Part shown: positions 1 through 5,911 of the stretch, in pieces
Layout of the letters: every line of letters starts with the position of its first letter
Position numbering within the stretch: position 1 is the first letter of the stretch
The notes under the pieces: model-generated
Databases searched by the model: none
What the model was told of the DNA's origin: nothing
What the model saw: the letters and a program-made list of their open reading frames with translations, nothing else
Made by a program: the position numbers and the translations under genes
Assembly (NCBI GenBank): GCA_002401655.1
Contig: NVTT01000002.1
Coordinates: forward strand, 16,992-23,553
Reading direction: 5' to 3'
Source of the DNA: Gammaproteobacteria bacterium
Lineage (GTDB): Bacteria > Pseudomonadota > Gammaproteobacteria > Enterobacterales > Kangiellaceae
DNA length: 6,562 nucleotides

Positions 1-475
1 TTCCTAAGTCTTTTCTTTTTAAAATAGATAATTCTTCATCCGCTATTTCGCGAATAAAGGACTCAGTATGCACTCCTTTTTTTTCTTTGGATAAAAAAGG
101 TCCTTCAAAATGGATACCTAAAACACCTGGGTGATTAAGTTCTAATGCTTCAGCAACGGCATCTGCGGCCATTTTCATTTTTATAACGGAATCAGTTATC
201 AGAGTTGGTAACCATCCGGTCGTACCAAATTGTTGATGAGCTTCGCCTATTTTTTTTATTGTTTCAAAGGTTGGTGATTGATTAAATAATAAACCGCCAC
301 CGCCATTGACTTGGATATCAATATATCCTGGAATTAACAATCCTTTTTCAATCGATACATAAGATGTGCAATTTTTTATTTTTATTATCTTTCCATCTAT
401 AAAAAAAACAGATTGATTAGACAAGACTTCTTTCCCATTAAAAAGTCTCTCAACATTGAGTTGTTTAGTTTCCAT
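1..475 (-). CDS. nagA: N-acetylglucosamine-6-phosphate deacetylase, N-terminal part (cut by window edge)
   Basis: My own translation from the ATG at 475-473 gives 158 open codons to the left edge, about 40% of a usual 370-385 residue NagA. The family removes the acetyl group from GlcNAc-6-phosphate in the cytoplasm during amino-sugar use. Seen: LIPGYIDIQVNGGGG at residues 47-61, where the HxH of other amidohydrolases is replaced by Gln55 and Asn57, as in E. coli NagA; FGTTGWLPTLITD around 83-95; and GIHFEGPFLS around 120-129 with Glu124 as the expected metal ligand, followed by KKGVH. No signal peptide is present. The start lies 2 bp after the stop of the MBL hydrolase gene, so it is the fifth gene of the operon; an in-frame stop lies six codons upstream of this ATG, with no other start between, which fixes it. 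No good Shine-Dalgarno is visible, suggesting translational coupling. The C-terminal catalytic Asp and His region is outside the window, so intactness cannot be judged. Confidence 0.9.
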   Translation of the reverse strand, partial: METKQLNVERLFNGKEVLSNQSVFFIDGKIIKIKNCTSYVSIEKGLLIPGYIDIQVNGGGGLLFNQSPTFETIKKIGEAHQQFGTTGWLPTLITDSVIKMKMAADAVAEALELNHPGVLGIHFEGPFLSKEKKGVHTESFIREIADEELSILKRKDLG

Positions 476-477
476 GT

Positions 478-1368
478 TTAACTTGAAATGCTAACAATTT
501 CTTCCTTGGTTACTTTTAAAACAAACTTACCACGCTCATTTTTATCCAATGTTCCGATAGCCACCTTGGCATCATGGGTAAAAAACAACCGCCCTTTCCT
601 TTTCAGTAAATCAGCTAATAATTCTTGTTTTTCTTCAATAAGCAATTCAGGGAAGCGATCATAACCCATAGTAATAGGCACATGAACCCAAGGCTCTCCC
701 GGTATTAAATCAGCACAAAATACTATTGGGCCATTGGGCATAGTAACTTCAGTTAACATCATTCCTGGCGTGTGGCCATCGCTGAAATGAAATGAGTAAT
801 CGCTTCCAAGTAATTCTGAATGTGAAGAGTCAACAATAATAACATTTGAATTTTCTTTCAGTTTATCCAAAATGACGGGAATAAATGATGCTTTATCTCT
901 CGAATGAGGCGCATAAGCTCTATCCCAAGCTTTTTTACCGACTAATATTTTTGCATTTGGAAAGAGCAACTCTGGTTCTTCGCCCTCTTGCCATTCGCTC
1001 AATAATCCACCGATATGATCAAAATGCAAATGTGAAAGAACTAAAATATCTATATCTTGGTGCGTCAGTCCTATTTTTTCTAATGAAACTAATAAAACAT
1101 GATTGGATTCAACAATTCCAAAACGCTCTTTCATCTTTGGTTCAAAAAATGCGCCAATCCCCACTTCTAAAAGAATATTTCTAGTATTACCATTTGTAAG
1201 AGTTTCTTGAATTAATAAACAACGACAAGCTAAATCTATTCGATTGAACTGATCGACTTCAACCCACTTTTGCCACATTCCTTTAGGTGCGTTACCAAAC
1301 ATCGCACCGCCATCTAATTTCTGACTATTGCCATTTAATGAGGTAAGTTTCTTGATTGATTTTATCAT
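478..1368 (-). CDS. MBL-fold metallo-hydrolase, substrate unknown
   Basis: This is a 296-residue metallo-beta-lactamase-fold hydrolase with no signal peptide, so probably cytoplasmic. The zinc-binding set is complete: HLHFDH at 113-118 (His113, His115, Asp117, His118), His199 in DGHTPG, Asp220 in FCADL, and His265 in FFTHD. The N-terminal block around LDGGAMFG (residues 18-25) and the NRIDLACRCLLI stretch (42-53) match a broad subgroup that includes YtnP/lactonase-like proteins. The family hydrolyses lactones, thioesters or similar ester bonds, but the substrate cannot be told from sequence. The gene starts 9 bp after the antiporter stop and ends 2 bp before nagA, so it is co-transcribed with both. 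No Shine-Dalgarno is evident before the ATG. Acyl-homoserine lactonase activity is possible, but the operon context favours a metabolic role. The fold call is firm; the function is open. Confidence 0.88.
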   Translation of the reverse strand: MIKSIKKLTSLNGNSQKLDGGAMFGNAPKGMWQKWVEVDQFNRIDLACRCLLIQETLTNGNTRNILLEVGIGAFFEPKMKERFGIVESNHVLLVSLEKIGLTHQDIDILVLSHLHFDHIGGLLSEWQEGEEPELLFPNAKILVGKKAWDRAYAPHSRDKASFIPVILDKLKENSNVIIVDSSHSELLGSDYSFHFSDGHTPGMMLTEVTMPNGPIVFCADLIPGEPWVHVPITMGYDRFPELLIEEKQELLADLLKRKGRLFFTHDAKVAIGTLDKNERGKFVLKVTKEEIVSISS

Positions 1369-1377
1369 TATCTGAAA

Positions 1378-3093
1378 TTACGCCGTAACCGAGTCAGAGC
1401 TTTCAATTTTTGCTATTTTGAAATGTGTGATCCCATAGGCGATTGAAATAAATGGACTAGCAATATTAAAAAAGCAAAAAGGTAAATAAACCAATGTTGG
1501 TACACCTAAAGTTGCAGCCATATAAGCGCCACAAGTATTCCAAGGAATTAGTACGGAAGTCATAGTTGCGCTGTCTTCCAGAGTTCTTGAAAGATTCTTG
1601 GCATCAAGCCCTCGCCTTGCAAATTCAGCTCGATACATTTTACCCGGTAATACAATCGCTATATATTGATCGCCCGCCATTATATTGGTGCCTATACAGG
1701 TTGTCACAACCGCTGTAATTAATGAGCCTGTACCTTTAACCAAAGTAAGAATTGAATTAACTATTCTTTGTAGTAAACCGATGGTTTCTAATACGGCACC
1801 GAATGTTAACGCGGTTAATATTAACCAGATGGTATTCATCATGCTCCACATACCGCCACGCGATAATAGTGCATCAACGCCAGCATCGCCAGAATCAGAT
1901 ACATAACCGTTAGACATTGCTCGCCAGACAGCATCAAGTGTATTGTGCAAATTAGAGTGAGGTTCAAAGTTAAACTTATATTCCTTACCATCAATCATCG
2001 CTATCAAGCTTTGATCCATCTTAGGATCATCAATTTCTATCATCACATCTTTAGTCGATTTATTTTGCAGAGTCAGCGACACGCTAAGCATATTATTAGA
2101 ATCGCTATTTTTTACACTATTAACACTGCATTGACTAAAATCTTGCGTTCTAACAACAGGTGAACACTCATATTTATAAGCTTCTATACTTCGCTCAAGC
2201 ACTTGAGGTTGAAAAATAACCGCAAAAATACATCCCAGCAAAGAACCGACTAACAAAGTTAAAAAAGCCGGTACTTTTTTAAATGCCAATACCAAAACGA
2301 CTAACAACGGAATAAGCGCAACAATTGAAATATTAAATTGCTCATCTAAAATAGTAAGCGTATTGCCTAAACTAGCTGGCTCATCATTATAATCTTGAGT
2401 AAAACCGATAATCGTAAATATGATTAAAGCCAGCAGAATACTAGGGCCTGTTGTCCAAACCATATGTTTAATGTGGGTAAATAAGTCAGTACCGGCTACT
2501 GCTGGAGCTAAATTGGTTGTATCGGAAAGTGGTGACATTTTATCGCCAAAATAAGCACCCGAAATAATAGCACCAGCGGTTATGCCCATAGACATATCGA
2601 GTCCAGCAGCGATCCCGATTAATGCGACACCAACCGTTCCGGCAGTCGTCCATGAGCTACCAATACTGATAGAAACCATCGCGCAAATTAGACAAGTCGC
2701 CACATAAAAAATACTAGGATCTAAAATCTGTAAACCAAAATAAACCATCGTCGGCACGGTTCCAGATATAATCCAACTGCCAATTAACGATCCAACCATC
2801 ATTAAAATAAGGATGGCTCCATAAGCTGTAGAAACGCCCTTCTTAATCCCTGTTTCAATTTCATCCCATGTGTAACCATTTTTAAATCCAATTAAAGTGG
2901 CTACAGCAGCAGCTAAGATCAGAGCAATTTGATTGGCTCCGTAGGATGAATCTGAGCCATAAAAATAAACTGACACAGCCAGCATTATCATTAAGAAGAC
3001 TAGAGGAATTAAAGCATCTAACATGCTTGGTTGTTGTTTTAGAGGCTGTTTTTTTAAGCCGTTCGATTCAGTTTGGTTAGTTTCAGTAGTCAT
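1378..3093 (-). CDS. nhaC: NhaC-family Na+/H+ antiporter with an extra soluble loop domain
   Basis: This 571-residue inner-membrane protein is expected to exchange cytoplasmic Na+ for H+ (NhaC family, ion-transporter superfamily). Diagnostic stretches are GSSWTTAGTVG at 145-155, GDKMSPLSDTTNLAP at 183-197, LLSRGGMWSMMNTIWLIL at 409-426, and CIGTNIMAGDQ at 466-476. Hydrophobic segments fill residues 26-45, 54-70, 90-110, 125-163, 217-231, 255-297 and most of 417-555. The usual family length is about 460-490 residues; the excess lies in a polar segment at about 303-388, listed separately. Charged residues at both ends (N-terminal KK around 14-15) look cytoplasmic. The gene begins 1 bp after the stop of the preceding amidohydrolase gene, with only a weak GAAG before the ATG, so coupling is likely. 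Its place between exported hydrolases and cytoplasmic hydrolases suggests Na+ homeostasis tied to a Na+-driven import step, or alternatively antiport of a product anion; some NhaC-family members exchange organic solutes. Substrate specificity is not certain. Confidence 0.9.
   Translation of the reverse strand: MTTETNQTESNGLKKQPLKQQPSMLDALIPLVFLMIMLAVSVYFYGSDSSYGANQIALILAAAVATLIGFKNGYTWDEIETGIKKGVSTAYGAILILMMVGSLIGSWIISGTVPTMVYFGLQILDPSIFYVATCLICAMVSISIGSSWTTAGTVGVALIGIAAGLDMSMGITAGAIISGAYFGDKMSPLSDTTNLAPAVAGTDLFTHIKHMVWTTGPSILLALIIFTIIGFTQDYNDEPASLGNTLTILDEQFNISIVALIPLLVVLVLAFKKVPAFLTLLVGSLLGCIFAVIFQPQVLERSIEAYKYECSPVVRTQDFSQCSVNSVKNSDSNNMLSVSLTLQNKSTKDVMIEIDDPKMDQSLIAMIDGKEYKFNFEPHSNLHNTLDAVWRAMSNGYVSDSGDAGVDALLSRGGMWSMMNTIWLILTALTFGAVLETIGLLQRIVNSILTLVKGTGSLITAVVTTCIGTNIMAGDQYIAIVLPGKMYRAEFARRGLDAKNLSRTLEDSATMTSVLIPWNTCGAYMAATLGVPTLVYLPFCFFNIASPFISIAYGITHFKIAKIESSDSVTA
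1930..2187 (-). other. Extra domain inserted in the NhaC antiporter
   Basis: This segment encodes antiporter residues of about 303-388, lying between the hydrophobic helix ending near 297 and the conserved SRGGM motif. It is polar and reads like a small beta-rich domain, with alternating strands around LSVSLTLQN (336-344), VMIEID (350-355) and KEYKFN (370-375). It holds two cysteines 12 residues apart (Cys310, Cys322). The lysines at 272-273 before the preceding helix and the Arg/Lys after the following one suggest, by the positive-inside rule, that this loop faces the periplasm, where a disulfide could form. The reading frame is continuous, so this is an insertion and not a frameshift. Boundaries are approximate and the topology is inferred. 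Confidence 0.6.
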
Positions 3094-3094
3094 A

Positions 3095-4393
3095 TTACTT
3101 CACATACGCCTTATTTTTATTGTCATTTAAATCCCAAAAGCGGTCTCTTAATCGAGTTGCTCTAGAAACCATTGGCTGTTTTTGTCCTTTTATAAAAACT
3201 TGTTCTGCATTGGTTGTGACTTCCATCGGATCACCATCCCATATCACCACATCCGCTTCCATTCCCACTTTTATCTGACCATAATTTTTAATTCCAAAAA
3301 CTTCTGCGGTATTAATCGTCATTGCTTTTAGAGCTTCTTCTGCAGGTAAACCGTGAGATACGGCATTTCCTGCTGACTGACGTACTAAATATCCATTGTG
3401 TGTAGACTGCATACCAGTAAATACCATTTTCACACCAGCATTATGTAAAATACTAGCAGCATCAATACGACTAGAAAGTGAAGAAAAAGAATTCGGTAAA
3501 TTACTTATTGGATCAATAATCACTGGCACATTGGCTCGAGCAATTTCATTAGACACCACCCAAGCCTCTGAAGCGCCTTGAAGTACTATTTTAATATTAT
3601 GTTTTTTAGCCAGCGCTATCATTCTTATAATGGAATCACTGCGATGTACGTTAATTATTAATGGGATTTTCCTTTCTAAAACAGGTTTAAGCGCATCTAA
3701 ATCGGCAATTGATAATGAAAAATGTGATTCAAAACCAGGTTCAAAACGTCGTCGATTATGCCGTAAATAATTAGCATCCTCTAACGCTTTATCTAAAGCC
3801 ATGTGAGCGGCCGCTCTAGAGCCACCGTTAAACTCGGCACCACTTACACCATAGAGAACATGTTGTGCAATGTTTTCAGATATCATTCCGGTCATATCCG
3901 ATAATAATGCAATCGCAGAACTGCTTCCCGCAAAAATAGAGTTTCCAAAGCCTGGAACAACAATTGCTCTGGTTAATCCATTAATTCGGTTTTGTGGGAT
4001 TAATGTTGATCTAAAGTTAATCGCTGGTGCAATATTGAATGAAGCACCTACGCCTTCTTGTTCAGTAGTATGATCAACCGTACTAGAAGCAGCGCTAATC
4101 TCTACTAAGCCCATCTGAGTATTAGCATTAATTAAACCGGGCGTTAAATGTTGACCTTTTGCATCAATGACTTCAACATTTGAGTTCCCGGATAAATTTT
4201 TACCAAGTTCCATAATAAAACCGTCACTAATTAATACATCGGTACTATTTAACACACCCACTTCACTAGCTGTATGAACTGTGGCATTTTTAATTAGATA
4301 ATCTTTCGCAATCACATTAATCGCTAATAAGCTTAATATCAAAGAAGTCGTCAACTTAACAATTAACTTATGAATTAACTTATAATTATTCAT
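3095..4393 (-). CDS. Exported amidohydrolase-like protein with degenerate metal site
   Basis: This 432-residue protein belongs to the imidazolonepropionase-like (COG1228-type) amidohydrolases. Residues 1-29 look like a Sec signal peptide ending VIA, with cleavage likely before Lys30 and no lipobox, so it is periplasmic. The N-terminal beta-sandwich (NATVHTAS, 36-43) and the C-terminal KVGMEADVVIWDGDP block (375-389) are normal for the family. The metal ligands are not: the usual DxHxH after PG(L/I)I reads NANTQ (89-93), the barrel His expected near 273 is Gly, and the usual Asp near 329 is Gln. Only His250 (NVHRSD) remains. It is therefore probably not a metal hydrolase by itself. It starts inside the stop of the intact paralogue (ATGA overlap) and has a strong AAGGAG site, pointing to coupled, roughly equal production. 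A non-catalytic partner in a heteromer is the likeliest role; a binding protein is an alternative. Confidence 0.85.
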   Translation of the reverse strand: MNNYKLIHKLIVKLTTSLILSLLAINVIAKDYLIKNATVHTASEVGVLNSTDVLISDGFIMELGKNLSGNSNVEVIDAKGQHLTPGLINANTQMGLVEISAASSTVDHTTEQEGVGASFNIAPAINFRSTLIPQNRINGLTRAIVVPGFGNSIFAGSSSAIALLSDMTGMISENIAQHVLYGVSGAEFNGGSRAAAHMALDKALEDANYLRHNRRRFEPGFESHFSLSIADLDALKPVLERKIPLIINVHRSDSIIRMIALAKKHNIKIVLQGASEAWVVSNEIARANVPVIIDPISNLPNSFSSLSSRIDAASILHNAGVKMVFTGMQSTHNGYLVRQSAGNAVSHGLPAEEALKAMTINTAEVFGIKNYGQIKVGMEADVVIWDGDPMEVTTNAEQVFIKGQKQPMVSRATRLRDRFWDLNDNKNKAYVK

Positions 4394-5799
4394 AGTCTGA
4401 CTCCTTCTGGATCGATTATTCCTAAATCAAAGTCACTCACTGGTTGAAATTCGCTATCGTATCGGTCATAAGTTAAAACGCCGTCAATAAAAACCTTTTC
4501 AGCTTTCGCGTATACGCTTAAAGGATTGTGTGACCAGATAACAATATCAGCCATCATATTTTCCTTTAAACTTCCGGTTTTATCACCAACACCTATCGCT
4601 TTTGCCGCATTAGAAGTGATCCAAGCTATCGCGTCTTTCACTTCAATAGATAAACCATTTTTGTTACCTGCTGCCATTGCTTTAGCGGTTTCTTGATTTA
4701 AATGCTGAATACCAATAGCGGAATCTGAGTGAATAATCGCGCACGCCTTAGCATTGTGAACCATAGCCGCATTTTCTCTTACATGATCAAAAGCTTCATG
4801 TTTAAATCCCCACCAGTCTGCCCATACTGCAGAACAAATATTTTCTTTAGCTAAGACATCAGCAATTTTGTATGCTTCAATCGCATGATGAAATGCCGAA
4901 ATCTTATAACCAAACTCCTTGGCAATATCAATCATTACCATCATTTCTTCAGCTCTATAACAGTGGTTATGGACAAGAATATTTCCGCGTAATACTTCAG
5001 CTAATGTATCTAATTGTAGATCTCTAGCGGGCTTGTCTAATTCCTTTTTAGAACCGAGTGACTCAGTATATTTATCCCATTTAGCAAGATATTCCTCCGC
5101 TTTAATCCAAGCCATTCGATAACCTGCAACATTTCCCATTCGCGTGGAAGGTGCTCTGCCCTTGTTACCGTAAACCCTTTTAGGATTTTCACCGCACGCC
5201 ATTTTTAAAGAATGAGGTGCGTCAGGAAACTTCATCGCTTGAACATTCTTAGCGTTTACATTCTTTAAAGTCACCCCTCGACCACCAATTAGGTTTCCAG
5301 AACCGGGTAGGACTTGAAAAGTAGTCACGCCACCAGCAAGCGCCAAAGGCATTGCGGGATCTTGTGTCCAAACAGAATGTTCTGCCCAAACCTCAGCGGT
5401 AACCGGCGCCGTCATTTCATTGCCATCTTGGGTACTTTCAATCCCCGGTGACGAATAAACGCCCATGTGTGAATGAACATCAATAATGCCCGGTGTGACC
5501 CATTTTCCGGAACCATCGATACGCTCCACATCTGCAGGAATGAAAAAATTATTACCAACAGCTTTGATCAGACCATTTTCAACTAAAACCGAAGCATCTC
5601 TATATTCTATTCCGGTCCCGGTTAATACCGTTGCATGCTCAATAACAAAAGCTTTGGATGGTGCTGAAATATAAGTTGATGGAAATGCTTGTGATTGTTT
5701 TTGTTGATCCGCTTTACTGGCATCATCCGATTGACATGCAATCAAACTGGTCATTAAAAATAATAAAAAGAAAAATCTTAGATGTTTTTTTAAAGGCAA
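4390..5799 (-). CDS. Lipoprotein amidohydrolase with intact metal site
   Basis: This metal-dependent hydrolase of the amidohydrolase superfamily (imidazolonepropionase/prolidase-like, COG1228 type) is 469 residues from the chosen TTG. That TTG has GAGGAG 8 nt upstream and gives a compact lipoprotein signal: KKH at 4-6, a hydrophobic run, then LIAC with Cys22. Gln at the +2 position fits outer-membrane sorting. In-frame alternatives are ATG at 5820 (476 residues) and TTG at 5835 (481 residues, inside the terminator hairpin); neither has a ribosome site. Metal ligands are present: His109 and His111 in GIIDVHSHMG, probable Glu204 in ACGENPKR, His277/His279 in VHNHC, His304/His305 in AFHHA, and Asp359 in HSDSA. 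Known relatives cleave ring amides or dipeptides; the substrate here is unknown. The C-terminal MADIVIW block is typical. It is the first gene of the operon and overlaps its degenerate paralogue by 4 bp, suggesting the two act together in the periplasm. Confidence 0.9.
   Translation of the reverse strand: MPLKKHLRFFFLLFLMTSLIACQSDDASKADQQKQSQAFPSTYISAPSKAFVIEHATVLTGTGIEYRDASVLVENGLIKAVGNNFFIPADVERIDGSGKWVTPGIIDVHSHMGVYSSPGIESTQDGNEMTAPVTAEVWAEHSVWTQDPAMPLALAGGVTTFQVLPGSGNLIGGRGVTLKNVNAKNVQAMKFPDAPHSLKMACGENPKRVYGNKGRAPSTRMGNVAGYRMAWIKAEEYLAKWDKYTESLGSKKELDKPARDLQLDTLAEVLRGNILVHNHCYRAEEMMVMIDIAKEFGYKISAFHHAIEAYKIADVLAKENICSAVWADWWGFKHEAFDHVRENAAMVHNAKACAIIHSDSAIGIQHLNQETAKAMAAGNKNGLSIEVKDAIAWITSNAAKAIGVGDKTGSLKENMMADIVIWSHNPLSVYAKAEKVFIDGVLTYDRYDSEFQPVSDFDLGIIDPEGVRL
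4401..4406 (-). promoter_or_regulatory. Shine-Dalgarno of the second amidohydrolase gene
   Basis: On the minus strand AAGGAG lies 7 nt before the ATG at 4393-4391. It sits inside the last codons of the upstream amidohydrolase gene, and the ATGA start/stop overlap follows. It confirms the start and supports translational coupling of the pair. Confidence 0.85.
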
Positions 5800-5807
5800 A
5801 GGTAATA

Positions 5808-5813
5808 CTCCTC
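5808..5813 (-). promoter_or_regulatory. Shine-Dalgarno that favours a TTG start for the lipoprotein amidohydrolase
   Basis: On the minus strand GAGGAG is followed by 8 nt and then TTG at 5799-5797. The in-frame ATG at 5820-5818 lies upstream of this site and directly behind the terminator T-run, with no purine-rich site of its own. This makes TTG the better start. Confidence 0.7.
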
Positions 5814-5822
5814 GATGCATTG

Positions 5823-5864
5823 AAAAATCGTACAAAATCTGAGCCTTCGACTCAAATTTTGTAC
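5823..5864 (-). terminator. Rho-independent terminator after the NSS symporter gene
   Basis: The arms 5864-5851 and 5843-5830 pair over 14 positions in the minus-strand transcript, 13 Watson-Crick plus one G-U, around the 7-nt loop UCGAAGG. After the hairpin and GA comes a run of five T (5827-5823). On the plus strand the odd pair becomes a C-A mismatch and no T-run follows, so it works for leftward transcription. It begins 47 bp after the symporter stop and ends just before the ribosome site of the next operon, so it may also limit or regulate read-through. Confidence 0.85.
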
Positions 5865-5911
5865 AAATTAAATAGACTTGAAATTAACCTACTTAAACTA
5901 AACGACTAAAT

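Larger units (their letters stand above)
5800..5911 (-). other. Intergenic region between the symporter and the amidohydrolase operon
   Basis: This is the only sizeable gap in the window, about 112 bp. It holds the terminator hairpin and the GAGGAG ribosome site. The remaining 47 bp next to the symporter stop are A/T-rich. I see no convincing -35/-10 pair: TTTAAT (minus strand, near 5866-5871) resembles a -10 box but has only a poor -35 match at 18 nt, and it lies upstream of the terminator. Confidence 0.6.

Noticed and set aside
885..1184. 99-codon plus-strand open frame
   Set aside because: It lies wholly antisense to the MBL gene, whose zinc motifs are intact, and its product resembles no family I know. 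It is a shadow, as are the other plus-strand frames at 1685-1906, 1945-2163, 3396-3581, 3870-4073, 5486-5674 and 6048-6335.
478..1368. Quorum-quenching acyl-homoserine lactonase as a firm call
   Set aside because: The HxHxDH motif is shared by the whole fold and the operon context looks metabolic, so only the fold is claimed.
1924..2190. Possible frameshift or gene fusion within the antiporter gene
   Set aside because: The frame is open throughout and the canonical NhaC motifs resume in the same frame after the extra segment, so it is a domain insertion.
3807..3820. GCGGCCGCTCTAGA, adjacent NotI and XbaI sites identical to a common cloning-vector polylinker segment
   Set aside because: The match is only 14 bases; the flanking bases do not continue as polylinker, and the stretch encodes an in-frame SRAAAH segment of an uninterrupted protein. 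Coincidence is more likely than vector sequence.
5866..5894. Possible promoter: TTTAAT with TTAAGT 18 nt upstream on the minus strand
   Set aside because: The -10 match is 5/6 but the -35 is about 3/6, common by chance in A/T-rich DNA, and it lies upstream of a strong terminator.
5658..5909. 83-codon plus-strand open frame spanning the intergenic region
   Set aside because: It is mostly antisense to the amidohydrolase signal region and runs through the terminator hairpin, has no ribosome site, and has a composition typical of A/T-rich chance frames.
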